64,000 nt of DNA from positions 23,290,830 through 23,354,829 of the forward strand of contig OX457039.1 in assembly GCA_949752735.1 (NCBI GenBank). The letters are read 5' to 3'. A program made the translations under genes and the position numbers. This DNA is from Lumbricus terrestris (taxonomy: Eukaryota > Annelida > Clitellata > Crassiclitellata > Lumbricidae). Below are positions 1 to 12,373 of this stretch, piece by piece. A model generated the notes under the pieces. It saw only the letters and a program-made list of their open reading frames with translations. It was not told the DNA's origin and searched no databases. How positions within the stretch are numbered: the first letter of the stretch is position 1; the number at the start of each line of letters is the position of its first letter.

Positions 1-1686
1 AGAGATCAAATGCTCTCGTCTATAGATGACATCCTGCCGGAACTTTCTCCATTCTGCCACCTCGCATATGCGGAGCCCTCAGAGCTCCGGTTTGGTCAAT
101 ATCTGATTTCATCACAGGTCGGGCCCCAACAAGGAGACCCACTGGGACCGTTGCTTTTCTGTCTTCCGTTGCAACCCATTCTGCAAGATTTGTCATCACC
201 GTTGGTTCTGGGCTACATGGATGACCTATCCCTGGGAGGAGAGGCAGTCCTGGTGGCGAAGGATGTGAATCTCTTGATGCAGAAATGTGAGCAACTTGGA
301 CTGCAACTCAACCAGAAAAAATGCGAGATCATCTACCAACATGACTTGCAAAGCCATGACCATCTCTTCCAGAACTTTACTGTCACGTCGCCAGAAAGAG
401 CCTGTTTGCTAGGTGCGCCACTTTCCACCAGTGAGGCCTTGACAACTTGTCTTGAGGGCAGATGTACGGAGTTGGCGTTGGCAATTAACAGACTGGAGAC
501 CATCGCCAAACACGACGCTCTGATCCTCCTAAGATGTCCTCTCAGCTCCCATAGATTAATGTACACTTTAAGATGCAGCCCGTGCACAGGGAACGTCCTG
601 CTGGACAAATTCGACGGACTCCTTCGGAACGGCTTGAGTGCAGTCCTCAACATCGCCCTGTCCAATGACCAATGGCTACAAGCATCTTTACCGGTGAAGA
701 TGGGTGGATTAGGAATTCGCCGGGTCGCTTCGCTTGCTCTTCCCGCCTTTTTGGCTTCCGCTGCAAGCACCCGAGCACTCCAGTCCTCCATGCTAGGCAA
801 TGCCTGTCCCGAAATCGACGAGCGGGTTGAGTTGATGAAGCATCTATGGTGTACTGAGAGCCAATCTGGGCTACCAGAGAGTAGTGTGGCTCATAAACAA
901 TCTAGTTGGGACAAACCTCTAATGCAGAAGATGATTGCCGAGCTGAGCATTGCACTTTCCGACCCATACCATAAAGCGCGATTTATGGCTGTCGCAGCGC
1001 CTCACGCGGGTGACTGGCTTTTCGCCCTCCCCGTGACCTCATGTGGTTTACGATTAGACGACGAGGCGGTCAGGATTGCGGTAGGACTCCGCCTGGGAAC
1101 ATGCATTTGCGAGCCTCATGCTTGCCCATGCGGAGCTCGAGTGACAGCAAATGGAGCTCATGGTCTTTCCTGTGGCCTTGGACCGGGACGGATCGCAAGA
1201 CACGCCACATTAAACGATCTATTCAGCCGGAGTCTCACACGAGCGGGATTCCCAAATATCAAGGAACCACCCGGTCTCTCTAGATCTGATGGCAGACGTC
1301 CGGATGGTCTTACGCTGATTCCTTGGTATAAAGGCCGAAACCTCGTATGGGACGCCACGGTGATTGACACTGTAGCTCCTTCTTACATCCCTGCGACATC
1401 CTTGTCTGCAGGTGCGGCAGCAGAAGTGGCGGCTACGAGGAAGGTCGACAAATACAACCATCTTACTGCCACTTATCTCTTTGTTCCGCTGGCCTTCGAG
1501 ACCATGGGGCCCATCAACATTGAGGGAATGAAGCTACTTAAAGATTTGGGGCGCCTGCTGACACGAATCACCGGAGACCCTAAAGAGACAACTTACCTAT
1601 TCCAACGGTTTTCTGTCTGCATCCAGCGATTCAACGCTGTTGCCTGCAGGGGCACATTCGAAAAGCAGCCACTGCCATCTTATTAA
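1..1686 (+). CDS. RLE non-LTR retrotransposon, family 1, RT and endonuclease (5' end outside window)
   Basis: The reading frame is open from base 1 to the TAA at 1684-1686, so this is the 3' part of a longer ORF. It would reverse-transcribe element RNA and nick target DNA. Visible RT motifs are [13 protein letters not shown] and the active site YMDD (about base 214). The C-terminal half has the endonuclease signature of R2/R4-type elements: CPCG with a following HGLSC, then RIARH, RRPDG and VWDATV. It is close to the copy at 18,704-21,148 (same family), which shows what is missing upstream. A short 3' UTR (1687-1756) runs into (TAA)n. No frameshift is seen within the window. The N-terminal region cannot be assessed. 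Confidence 0.85.
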   Translation, partial: RDQMLSSIDDILPELSPFCHLAYAEPSELRFGQYLISSQVGPQQGDPLGPLLFCLPLQPILQDLSSPLVLGYMDDLSLGGEAVLVAKDVNLLMQKCEQLGLQLNQKKCEIIYQHDLQSHDHLFQNFTVTSPERACLLGAPLSTSEALTTCLEGRCTELALAINRLETIAKHDALILLRCPLSSHRLMYTLRCSPCTGNVLLDKFDGLLRNGLSAVLNIALSNDQWLQASLPVKMGGLGIRRVASLALPAFLASAASTRALQSSMLGNACPEIDERVELMKHLWCTESQSGLPESSVAHKQSSWDKPLMQKMIAELSIALSDPYHKARFMAVAAPHAGDWLFALPVTSCGLRLDDEAVRIAVGLRLGTCICEPHACPCGARVTANGAHGLSCGLGPGRIARHATLNDLFSRSLTRAGFPNIKEPPGLSRSDGRRPDGLTLIPWYKGRNLVWDATVIDTVAPSYIPATSLSAGAAAEVAATRKVDKYNHLTATYLFVPLAFETMGPINIEGMKLLKDLGRLLTRITGDPKETTYLFQRFSVCIQRFNAVACRGTFEKQPLPSY

Positions 1687-1755
1687 CTGTTCATTCCTGA
1701 TTCTTTAGGTTTTATTTGCATGCGTTGTCATAATTGCCTTTGTGACTCGATCTCC

Positions 1756-1756
<1 letters not shown>

Positions 1757-1801
<45 letters not shown>

Positions 1802-1882
1802 TAATAATAATAATAATAATAATAGTAATAGTAATCTGCATTAATAATAATAATAACAATAATAATAACAATAATAGTATTA

Positions 1883-1932
<50 letters not shown>

Positions 1933-1963
1933 CATTATAATAATAATAGTAATAGTAATAGTA

Positions 1964-2011
<48 letters not shown>

Positions 2012-2151
2012 TAAAAAAACCGCAGGAGCGATGATATGACGAACTGATATTATGATGAACCGCACTCTCCTCCTGACCTCCTCATATGATGAGTGGAATG
2101 TTACTTGCAGCTGCAACATCACACCAAAGAATTCCATGCATGGAAATCCTA

Positions 2152-2231
<80 letters not shown>

Positions 2232-2291
2232 ATATAATTAATAATATTATTATTAATAATAGTAATAGTAATAGTAATAGTAATAGTAGTA

Positions 2292-2324
<33 letters not shown>

Positions 2325-2346
2325 TAGGTATGCAGATTACTATTAC

Positions 2347-2392
<46 letters not shown>

Positions 2393-2403
2393 TTTTTTTA
2401 TTT
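1757..2403. repeat. (TAA)n/(TTA)n microsatellite block with fold-back symmetry
   Basis: Long (AAT)n runs with interspersed AGT units are followed by a 140-bp non-repetitive island (about 2013-2152), more (AAT)n, then (ATT)n. The junction words TAGTAATCTGCAT (about 1830) and ATGCAGATTACTA (about 2333) are reverse complements, so the block is a large imperfect inverted repeat. The left side is the 3' flank of the copy ending at 1686. The right side is the 3' flank of the minus-strand copy that ends at 2404. I recognise nothing in the island. Confidence 0.9.
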
Positions 2404-4034
2404 TTTTATTAAAACAATCATTTATTAAACGAAACATGTTTTACAAGAAAAAGCATAAAAAGTTCTTTGTTCATGAGTTAGCGACCTTCATCACAGGACA
2501 ACTGTGGGAACGTGCCTCGAAATGCCACTGCATTGAATCGTTGCGTACAAATTGAGAGGCGTTGGAAAAGGTACGTGGTTTCGAGAGGGTTACCAGTTGC
2601 CACTGACAAACGCCGTCCAAGTTCAGTTAAAAATTCAATGCCTGATCTGTTTATGGGGCCAAGTGTTTCAAAGGCAATGGGGACGAAGTCATGTGTTGCG
2701 GGGAGGTTAGCATACTTTACATTTTTTCGTGTTGCTGCTACTTCGGCCGCACCCCCCGGTGTAGTCGATGTCACGTGGATGTATGAGGTGGCGCAAGTGT
2801 GGATGCTAGTGGCATCCCAGGCAACGTATTTGCCTCGCGACCACGGTATCAGAGTCGCTCCATCAGGTCGTTTGCCGTCGGTTCGGAAAAGCCCAGGCGG
2901 TTCTTTTGTGCTTGGAGTATCCGCTCTCTGAAGGGCCCTCCAAACAATGTCATTAAGCGCGAAGTGTCTGCTGGCTCGCCCCACAGATTGTTTACAGACC
3001 AGACCGTGGTGACCTCCTTGATCCACCAAATCTCCACAATGGCACTGGTGTGGCGCGTTGAGGTTTAGACCCAAGCGCAAACCAATAGCCACCCTGACGG
3101 CCTCATTGCTCAGACCCAACCCACATGATATTAAGGGCACAGTAGCCATCCAGTCCCCGGCGTGTGAAGATGCCACCGCTCCAAGTCGGGCCCTGTTGAA
3201 GGGGTCGTTGAGTGATGTCCAAACATCAGATTTGTCTATGTCAATCAATGGTCTGTCCCAGACCTTCTGCTTAGACAACGCAGCCTCATCTCCACTCGGA
3301 TGTGAAGTGATGCGGGACTGTAAGATTTCAACTCTCAAGTCATCCGTCCAATCATCGCTGCCGAGAATTGCAGTCCCGAGATCTCTGGTTGATGCAGCTG
3401 ACGCTAAGTAAGCAGAAGATGCCAGCATCGTAACCCTTCTAATCCCAAGACCACCGTCTCTGATTGGGAGCGTAGCCTGTTTCCACTGGACGTCATTAAG
3501 CTTGATGTTGATGATTGCTTCCAGCCCGATCCTCATCAGGTCATCCAATGACTCCAAGAGGGGGTGACCCCAGCATGGTGCAGTCCTCAATAAATAAGAC
3601 ACCTTCACTGACCCGAAGCATGACCGTAGCAACATCAACGCCCCTTGTACAGGCAAACTAAGCAAATCCTTTACTGCCTTGTCTAACTTGTCTCTTTGGT
3701 TTTGCAGTGCGTCATCCAGTGCCTTTCCTTTGAAGAGCGGAGCCCCAAGAAATATCATAGACTCTCGGTTAATCTGCTTGAAATTGACGAAGCATTCTTC
3801 AGATAATTCATTCATCGCCAAGATTTCACATTTCTCTCGATTCAATCGGATACCTAAGGTTGTTTCCAAGTTAGCAATGATAGCTAGGTCATGGCATATA
3901 TCCTCTGGTTTTCCCCCAAGCGAGAGGTCGTCCAGATATCCCACTCGAAAACTGGAAATCAATGAGCATAGGACGGGCTGGAGTGGCAGGCAGAAGAGCA
4001 AGGGACCAAGAGGGTCACCCTGCTGCGGCCCCAT
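2404..4034 (-). mobile_element. RLE retrotransposon, family 2, 5'-truncated copy
   Basis: The ORF on the minus strand runs from 4034 to 2478 (518 codons). It starts abruptly inside the RT at [15 protein letters not shown] and continues through YLDDLSLGG to the endonuclease (CHCG...HGLVC, RASRH, KRPDG, AWDATS) and a normal stop. The 5' junction falls where the array base AAT overlaps the element's own AATG, a microhomology junction. The 3' UTR ends in an A-rich stretch that grades into (AAT)n read on the minus strand. Upstream RT domains are absent, so it is a dead 5' truncation. Its sequence is nearly identical to the inverted copy at 6703-8296. Confidence 0.85.
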
Positions 4035-4236
<202 letters not shown>

Positions 4237-4246
4237 CAAGCTACGT

Positions 4247-5787
4247 ACGAAAGAGAGCCACCGCCCTTAAGATCAGAAGTGGCAAGAGCAATAAGACAGG
4301 TCGCTAGTGGCAAAACGGCGGGTCCGGACGGAGTGCCGGCAGAGCTGTTTAAACATGGGGGAGAGCAGACATTAGAAAAAATGCATTACATCTGCACAGC
4401 GTTGTGGGAGGATGGGGAGTGGCCAGACGATTGGACAGAGTCTATTTTTGTTCCTATACCAAAGAAAGGAGACGCTAGACAATGCGCGAACCACAGAACC
4501 GTGGCATTGGTTGCGCATGCAAGTAAAATAATCTTAAGGATTATCCTGGAGCGAATAAGAAATCAGACGGAGTCAGAGGTGGCGGAAGAGCAGGCCGGTT
4601 TCAGGAAGGCCAGAGGTACCAGGGATCAGATAACGAACCTTCGGATTATTATGCAAAAAGCAAATGAACACCAACAACCCCTTTTCATGTGCTTCGTGGA
4701 TTTTAAAAAAGCTTTTGACTCGATAGCTCATGAAACGCTTTGGACAACGATGATTGAAATGGGGTTCCCAGGGCACATAATAAATTTGTTAGCAACGCTG
4801 TATAGGAAGCAAAAAGCAAGAGTCAAGGTGGCAGGAACTTTATCAAAGGAATTCAGAGTCAGGCGAGGAGTGAGGCAGGGATGTGTCTTGTCTCCAAGTT
4901 TGTTTAACATCCTAGCGGAAAAAGTGATGAGAGAAGCGTTGGATGGGTATGACGGTGGGGTGCGAATAGGGGGAAGGAGGCTGACAAACCTACAATACGC
5001 CGATGACATCGTACTACTAACAAGCTCGGAGGAAGAACTACAGAGGCTGATGGAGAGACTGGACAGGGCAGGAAAGAAATATGGAATGCAGATCAATACA
5101 GGAAAGACGAAGGTCATGACAACAACAGGAACCAAATGTACAGTCAGGATCAATCAAGAGGAACTGGAGCAGGTGGACAGATTTACATATTTGGGATCAA
5201 CGATAAACGAGGACAGTGATTGTGGTGCGGAAATCAGAGTTCGATTGGCAAAAGGTTATGCAGTGGCTACAGACCTTAAAAAGATATGGAAGAGCCATGA
5301 CATAACAAACATAACAAAGATAAAGTTGTGGAGAGCACTGGTATGGCCGGTGGCTATATACGGCTGTGAAAGCTGGACACTGAGGAAGGAGGAGGAAAGA
5401 AGAATAGAGGCATTCGAGATGAAGTGTCTGAGATTAATCATGAACATATCTTGGACGGAAATGCGGAGGAATGAGTGGGTACTGGAGGAGGCAGGAGTGG
5501 AGAGGAGTCTTCTGAGGACGGTAAAGGAAAGAAAACTTATTTATTTCGGACACATCATGAGAAGAGAGGGAATATGCTTGGAGAAAGACATCATGCAGGG
5601 CACAATGCCGGGAAATCGGAAAAGAGGAAGACCGAGAACAAACTGGTTGGGGAACATAAAGGACTGGACGGGATTGGAAATGGATGAAATGATACGACTT
5701 GCGGAAGACAGGAGACGCTGGAGGAATATTGTTCATGATGCGGCCGAACCTCGAAACGAGGATGGCTGAGAACAGAACAGAACAGAA
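4247..5787 (+). mobile_element. RTE-like LINE, 5'-truncated, with TSD
   Basis: The coding part reads in one open frame from 4247 to the stop at 5767-5769. It has RT motifs AGPDGVPAEL, VDFKKAFDS (about 4697), RRGVRQGCVLSPSLFN and YADD (about 4997), then a C-terminal region ending with GRPRTNWLGNI typical of RTE-like LINEs. The upstream apurinic endonuclease domain is missing. The tail is a short (GAACA)n repeat at 5770-5787. Flanking direct repeats CAAGCTACGT at 4237-4246 and 5788-5797 are a 10-bp target-site duplication. The element therefore jumped into an existing family 2 RLE copy. The RT is open end to end, which suggests a fairly recent insertion. Confidence 0.88.
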
Positions 5788-8260
5788 CAAGCTACGTGCG
5801 GGTCGTAGGCGAAACCTGACAAATGTCATCAAGAATCGAATAGATAGACAGGAACACCTGCAACACGAGGAGTTGGACGAGTGCGATCTCTCCAGGACAG
5901 GAAGTACGAAAAATGGCAGGGACCTGCTTCTAGCGGCGGTCAACGCTAAGTTGGAAGAAGGCAATTTGAGAGCCGCTACTCGTATTTTGTGCAACAGAGA
6001 CCATCCAGTTAAAGCTACAACTGAATCCTGGACAGCCATGCTTGAAAGACACCCAACGGATGATCGAATGACCTCTCCGGAGAGTCTTCCGAACCCGGCT
6101 CAGACTACTCCATTCCAAGTCACGGAGATAGAGGTAGAGAAGGCGATTCGATCTTTTCCCGTCGGGTCAGCAGGGGGTCCAGACGGTCTTCGTCCTCAGC
6201 ACTTACTGGACTTGCTAAACAACAGAGAGTCATCGGAGGAGCTCATTCAGGCACTCACCGGGTTCGTCAACGTCATACTGAGAGGGGAATGCCCAGTGGA
6301 GGTTCGCAGATTGATGTTTGGAGGCACCCTGATTGCCTTATCCAAAAACACCGGAGGTCTCAGACCCATCGTAGTGGGATACGTCTGGAGAAGACTCGCA
6401 GCGAAATGCGCCAACATGTATGCGGTAAACAAACTGTCTTCCTTCTTCGCTCCCCTCCAAGTAGGCATTGCCACCCCGGGAGGCTGTGAAGCAGCAGTTC
6501 ACGCAGCCAGAGCGTTTATTAACAACATGCCACCAGACCACGTCTTCGTCAAACTGGATTTCGCCAACGCCTTTAACACTTTGAGAAGGGATGTAATGCT
6601 ACAATCAGTTCACGAGGCAATACCCGAACTGTACGCTTTTATCTACCAAGCGTATGCCTCAGAATCTCTTCTCCAGTTCGGAACGTTCGAAGTTCTATCA
6701 CAAATGGGGCCGCAGCAGGGTGACCCTCTTGGTCCCTTGCTCTTCTGCCTGCCACTCCAGCCCGTCCTATGCTCATTGATTTCCAGTTTTCGAGTGGGAT
6801 ATCTGGACGACCTCTCGCTTGGGGGAAAACCAGAGGATATATGCCATGACCTAGCTATCATTGCTAACTTGGAATCAACCTTAGGTATCCGATTGAATCG
6901 AGAGAATTGTGAAATCTTGGCGATGAATGAATTATCTGAAGAATGCTTCGTCAATTTCAAGCAGATCAACCGAGAGTCTATGATATTTCTTGGGGCTCCA
7001 CTCTTCAAAGGAAAGGCACTGGATGACGCACTGCAAAACCAAAGAGACAAGTTAGACAAGGCAGTAAAGGATTTGCTTAGTTTGCCTGTACAAGGGGCGT
7101 TGATGTTGCTACGGTCATGCTTCGGGTCAGTGAAGGTGTCTTATTTATTGAGGACTGCACCATGCTGGGGTCACCCCCTCTTGGAGTCATTGGATGACCT
7201 GATGAGGATCGGGCTGGAAGCAATCATCAACATCAAGCTTAATGACGTCCAGTGGAAACAGGCTACGCTCCCAATCAGAGACGGTGGTCTTGGGATTAGA
7301 AGGGTTACGATGCTGGCATCTTCTGCTTACTTAGCGTCAGCTGCATCAACCAGAGATCTCGGGACTGCAATTCTCGGCAGCGATGATTGGACGGATGACT
7401 TGAGAGTTGAAATCTTACAGTCCCGCATCACTTCACATCCGAGTGGAGATGAGGCTGCGTTGTCTAAGCAGAAGGTCTGGGACAGACCATTGATTGACAT
7501 AGACAAATCTGATGTTTGGACATCACTCAACGACCCCTTCAACAGGGCCCGACTTGGAGCGGTGGCATCTTCACACGCCGGGGACTGGATGGCTACTATG
7601 CCCTTAATATCATGTGGGCTAAGTCTTAGCAATGAGGCCGTCAGGGTGGCTATTGGTTTGCGCTTGGGTCTAAACCTCAACGCGCCACACCAGTGCCAGT
7701 GTGGAGATTTGGTGGATCAAGGAGGTCACCACGGTCTGGTCTGTAAACAATCTGGGGAGCGAGCCAGCAGACACTTCGCGCTTAATGACATTGTTTGGAG
7801 GGCCCTTCAGAGAGCGGATACTCCAAGCACAAAAGAACCACCTGGGCTTTTCCGAACCGACGGCAAACGACCTGATGGGGCAACTCTGATCCCGTGGTCG
7901 CGAGGCAAATACGTTGCCTGGGATGCCACTAGCATCCACACTTGCGCCACCTCATACATCCACGTGACATCGACTACACCGGGGGGTGCGGCCGAAGTAG
8001 CAGCAACACGAAAAAATGTAAAGTATGCTAACCTCCCCGCAACACATGACTTCGTCCCCATTGCCTTTGAAACACTTGGCCCCATAAACAGATCAGGCAT
8101 TGAATTTTTAACTGAACTTGGACGGCGTTTGTCAGTGGCAACTGGTAACCCTCTCGAAACCACGTACCTTTTCCAACGCCTCTCTATTTGTACGCAACGA
8201 TATAATGCAGTGGCATTTCGAGTCACGTTCCCACAGTTGTCCTGTGATGAAGGTCGCTAA
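5788..8260 (+). CDS. RLE retrotransposon, family 2, intact RT and endonuclease
   Basis: The RLE frame begins at the RTE junction and continues unbroken to the TAA at 8258-8260. Order: GRRRNLTNVIKNR (matching residues just before the RT in the full-length copy at 26,680), [46 protein letters not shown], a GLGIRRV thumb-like region, then CQCG...HHGLVC, RASRH, KRPDG and AWDATS. The N-terminal zinc-finger segment is missing, so it is 5'-truncated, but RT and endonuclease look intact. In this family the residues after WDAT are SIHT instead of VVDT. The 3' UTR (to about 8296) ends directly in (TAA)n. An in-frame start further upstream lies in the RTE tail and is a chance fusion. Confidence 0.87.
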
Positions 8261-8293
8261 CTCATGAACAAAGAACTTTTATGCTTTTTCTTG

Positions 8294-8741
<448 letters not shown>

Positions 8742-9394
8742 GTTTAATGACTCAATCTGACGAACCGCATAATGATTTACAGCACGACACGCAGGTCGGC
8801 TTTACAGCAGTGGGTTCGATATATAGCTTAACACTAATAGCCTTAAGTGCTGGATCACTCCTGGTTCGGCAAAGCCAGAAGTGGGAGGGGCTATCTTATT
8901 TTCAGCAGAACCCGAGTCAAACAACACAACAGCAAAGCGCCAATGGCAGCTAACAGAAGCTTTAATAAACTAATGCCCTAAGCGAGGCTTGAATCCGGGT
9001 TGCTTTGATGACACTCGGTTTAACCGCCAGCGCTCTCTCAACTGAGCTACTGAACCCCCCCATAAAATGTAGCTGTTCTCATATGCAGGCACTGACATTG
9101 CCATTTCGCGTGTTGCAGCGAGTTGCAAATTTGGGGATTTGGCATGTGGTAGAACAAATTTGTTGTAGGTCTACTTCTACTTCTACTTCTACATGGTGAC
9201 TACTAGAATTGGTCACCTTGTCACGGCACAAGGTGATGAGGTGACTACTTCTACTTAAGCATGGTACCGCATTGAAGGTCCACTAACTCAATCTGCAGTC
9301 GTAGATTAAATATTGACAGCGAAAGTATAAGAAAACAGCTTGAACCTTGGTTCAAATCGCAAAGAACTGCAAAGTCAGTTTTTACCCGATTTCT
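8742..9394. other. Unassigned sequence with a tRNA-like segment and short CTTCTA repeat
   Basis: No convincing ORF. Contains the tRNA-like stretch annotated separately (8985-9062), a (CTTCTA)n run near 9170-9192 and a short GTGACTACT...GGTCAC inverted motif beyond it. Confidence 0.5.
8985..9062 (-). other. tRNA-like sequence (SINE head or tRNA pseudogene)
   Basis: On the minus strand it reads GGGGTTCAGTAGCTCAGTTGA..., a good A-box (TAGCTCAGTTGAGAGAGC). Downstream is GGATTCAAGCC, a B-box-like match. The acceptor ends do not pair and no clean anticodon stem forms, so it is not a functional tRNA gene. It is most likely the pol III promoter head of a SINE. Confidence 0.5.
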
Positions 9395-9490
9395 TTCTTG
9401 TAAAAACCAAACACTAGGTGGCTGTCGCGGGCCGCATTAATCAGGCTCATGGACCGCATGCGGCCTACGGCCGCGTGTTTGAGACCTCTG
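9395..9490 (-). mobile_element. hAT-like transposon end fragment
   Basis: The minus-strand tip CAGAGGTCTCAAAC followed by alternating GCGGCC/GGCCGC blocks resembles terminal inverted repeats of animal hAT elements. I find no partner end nearby, so only one end is supported. Confidence 0.45.
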
Positions 9491-9496
9491 CTCTAC

Positions 9497-9815
9497 ACAC
9501 ATGGCGCCTTTGTTTTGCTTAAAAACAGCTTGGGCGTTCCGAAACTGCTTTATCACGCGCACAGCTGTCTGTGCTGATTGCCCGAGCCTGGCTAGGTTGG
9601 ACCATTTAGGTCTATCAACCATCTTTAACGTGGACCTTGACGACGACCGCTGGCCCAAGGCTTCTCTGCCGGTGAGAGATGGTGGACTCGTTGTGCATCA
9701 ACGCTGGGGGCACTTTCTACCTTCTCGCTTCGGCCACTAGCACGAACGAACTGCCGGTTTCCATCCTACCTACAGCCGATGCTCCATATGTTCTTGCGGA
9801 CTCAGCTCTCAACGC
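9497..9815 (+). pseudogene. RLE retrotransposon, family 3, internal fragment
   Basis: Carries the post-RT region (AVCADCPSLARLD, FNVDLDDDRW, ASLPVRDGGL), about 80% identical by eye to 15,640-15,960. Frame breaks are visible after GGLV. Cut on the right by (CATT)n. Confidence 0.75.
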
Positions 9816-9962
9816 ATGACATTCATTCATTCATTCATTCATTCATTCATTCATTCATTCATTCATTCATTCATTCATTCATTATTCATTCATTCATTCA
9901 TTCGTTCGTTCATTCATTCATTCATTCATTCATTCATTCATTCATTCATTCATTCATTCATT
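9816..9962. repeat. (CATT)n microsatellite, tail of an L2-like LINE
   Basis: About 36 tetranucleotide units with two CGTT variants near 9902-9909. On the minus strand it is (GAAT)n and directly follows the L2-like 3' end at 9963, as expected for a LINE tail. Confidence 0.9.
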
Positions 9963-10905
9963 AGATGCATTTATATAGGGCTTCTTCAAGGGGGCCACTC
10001 AGAGGCGCTCCGAACCTCAGCGCGGCCAAATAAAACTGTCTTAAGATAAGAGAGGAAACACCGAGAAGGAATTTTTACAAAGAGAGCGGAGGGTCAGAGG
10101 AAGACCATTCCAGATCGAGGGTCCTACCACCGAGAAAGCACGGTTCTGTATAGTGGAAGTTCGAGCAAAAGGGACTGAGATTAGACTTTGTTCAGTCGAA
10201 CGAAAGAAGCGGAAGTGGTGAGAACTAAGAGAAGGGTCACATAGCTCACAAAGGTAGGCAGGAGCAAGACCTAGCATGCAGCGCCAGTATATCATGTACT
10301 CAACTCGCTGCTTGAGTACATGAGTGGTGAACGTCACGCATATAGCTGGGGATGTGGCTGAATTTAGGTATGCGGCCAATAAGGTGGGGTGCAGAGCGCA
10401 GAACGCGATCAAGGCAACTCAGACGGGCAATTGGTAGGCCAGCATATAGAGAGCAGCAGCAGTTGTCAAGTCTGGTGGTAACAAAGGAATGGACAAGGCT
10501 TGCAGCAGTAGTAAGCGAGCGAGCAACAGTGCGTACTGCGTAGTTGACGTACTTTATAATAAGCTGAGTGAGTGAATATGTGGAGCAAAAGTGAGCTCTT
10601 GGTCCAGAGTAACACCAAGGTCACGGACTCTGAGAGAATACAAAATCAGGAAAGGCATCGGCAATGGTTGTCATATCTAGCTTTGTCAACTGCTGGCGAG
10701 TGCCAGCCAAATGAATTGAGTTTTTATAGAATTGAGGCGGAGTCGATTGGACGACATCCAGATCCCCAGGGCAAAGTACATAGACCGGACAGTTGCAACA
10801 GAGTCAGATGCACGACAGTGCTGGTAGGCTTGCACATCATACGCATGCAGATGGGCTCGCATAGCATAGGAGGCAAGAAGAGGGGCAAGATCTGAGGTAC
10901 ATGCG
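9963..10905 (-). pseudogene. L2/CR1-like LINE, 3' part
   Basis: On the minus strand, broken frames include LAGTRQQLTKLD, FVFSQSVTLVL and a C-terminal module PAYLCELCDP...RTSTIQNRAFSVVGPSIWNGLP (positions about 10041-10412). This is the usual end of L2/CR1-type reverse transcriptases. The 3' UTR has GGCGCTCCGAACC-type sequence and ends in the (GAAT)n tail. Several frameshifts; no endonuclease. Confidence 0.75.
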
Positions 10906-11130
10906 TGGAGCTACGGCCCAATCTAGAAGCTTTGCTTATGTTGGTCCTTCTTGTTGGAATCGCCTTCCCCACAAGATACGTCTTGAGCTCCTTGGCCTTT
11001 CTCTTCCCTTGTTTCGTAAACGCTTGAAGACTATTCTATTTGATGGCGGGAGCACTAGCTGGGGTCCTGAGCGCTACTGAATCTGCGAGCGGCGCTTTAA
11101 AAATGTTCAATTATAAATTACAAATTACAA
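10906..11130 (+). pseudogene. L2/CR1-like LINE, 3' end fragment
   Basis: Reads SFAYVGPSCWNRLPHKIRLE and FRKRLKTILFDGG, the same C-terminal module as the neighbouring element but on the opposite strand. It is followed by a short 3' UTR with AAATTACAAATTACAAA. Head-to-head with the minus-strand fragment. Confidence 0.7.
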
Positions 11131-11317
11131 ACTATAGAGTATAAAGAGAAGGGGACCCAAGACAGAGCCCTGTGGAAGACCGTAGGGAGCGGGGACCCAG
11201 AGGGACCTGGATGGGCCATGGACCACACAAAAAGAACTATCGCTAAGAAAGGATATCAACCAGAGGAGCAGAGTACCAGAAAGACCGAAAGATACATGCA
11301 GCTGTTCGATTAAAATG

Positions 11318-11868
11318 TCATGGTGGGTGGGCCATAAAAAAGACCCCCCAATATTTTGCCAATATTTTTACCAAAAGTAAGAATTTCCAAATGAAATTTT
11401 ACAGGCTTATAGACAATTCATATTTACACATTTTGACCAGATTTCGTCAAAATATTTCAAACGGAACAAAAGCTACGTCACTTTTAGGGAGGCCACCCAG
11501 CGTTTTTTGACGATTCAAAAACGTAACGCAACAAAAAGTATGTTTTTGCCAATATTTTGGCCAAAAGTAAGAATTTCAAAATGAAACTTTTACAGGCTGA
11601 TAGATAATTCATATTTACACATGATGACCGAAATTTTATTAAAATATTTCAAACAGAACAAAAGTTATATCACTTTTAGTGAGGACACCATACGTTTTTT
11701 GATGATTCAAAAAAAGTCAAAAAACGGTGGGTGGCCTCACTAAAAATGATATAACTTTTGTTCTGTTTTAAATATTTTTATGAAATCTGGCCATCATATG
11801 TAAATATGAATTGTCTATTAACCTGTAAAATTTCATTTCGAAATTCTTACTTTTGGCCAAAATATCGG
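11318..11868. repeat. DNA-transposon TIR-type repeat: two direct copies and one inverted copy
   Basis: A unit of about 190 bp (landmarks: CCAATATTTTG, AAAAGTAAGAATTTC, TTTTACAGGCT, ATTCATATTTACACA, CAAACAGAACAAAAG, TCACTTTTAG.GAGG) occurs at about 11340-11510 and 11545-11710. It occurs once more reversed at about 11715-11868. The same unit is dispersed at 36,541, 38,290, 55,905 and 57,985. It behaves like the long TIR of a Tc1/mariner-type or similar element. No transposase is seen with it here. Confidence 0.7.
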
Positions 11869-12267
11869 TTACGTCGTCGATGCCTGGCATTGAAGGTGGC
11901 AGCGCCCGACACTTTCGCTCTGCCTCACCTTTCACACACAAATGTCATACATTCATCGGAGCTGACAAAACCGACGAACGCGCAGGTATGTAGAAAACTA
12001 TGAAGTATTCAACCATCACCAGTATCCACGCTATTGTGGCGGTCGCCCTTGAGACATGAGGCGCTTGGTGTAAAGAAGGGTCCTGATGTTGTTTCCAAGG
12101 ATTTCATTTATGAGTTTGGGAGGAGAATTGCTGCTGAAGCTTATGACCCTATGGAAGCGTCGTGCCTATTCCAGCAGATTTCGACGACTCTTCAACGGGG
12201 GAACGCCACCTGCTTCTCCGGAACATTGCCAGCGCTCCCTGTGTACACTCATGAATCATGATACTAA
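11869..12267 (+). pseudogene. RLE retrotransposon, family 3, C-terminal fragment
   Basis: Matches the end of the copy at 14,929-16,769: a degraded PDTFALPHLSHT segment, then LGRRIAAEAYDPMEAS-type sequence and the NATCFSGT end. Several frame breaks. The 3' end enters ATACTAATAGTAATAAT and then long TGA/TAA arrays, giving a 3' terminus for this family. Confidence 0.75.
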
Positions 12268-12281
12268 TAGTAATAATAATA

Positions 12282-12373
<92 letters not shown>

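Noticed and set aside
333..800. Minus-strand ORFs opposite the RLE coding regions (also 6,643, 7,327, 20,134, 27,213, 30,205)
   Set aside because: They mirror conserved RT/RLE coding on the other strand, recur with each copy, and contain no domain of their own.
1705..2437. Long open frames of poly-Asn, poly-Ile and poly-Tyr on both strands
   Set aside because: These are translations of TAA/ATT microsatellites; open in several frames at once and without codon structure. The same applies near 4,015-4,270, 8,264-8,637, 12,258-12,668, 25,550 and 29,777-30,016.
5699..5787. In-frame upstream start joining the RTE tail to the family 2 ORF
   Set aside because: It crosses an insertion boundary marked by a target-site duplication; the fusion is accidental.
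8985..9062. A functional tRNA gene
   Set aside because: Acceptor stem and anticodon arm do not form, although A- and B-box matches exist.
9779..10049. Repeated FIHS open frames
   Set aside because: Direct translation of (CATT)n, which is the tail of an L2-like LINE.
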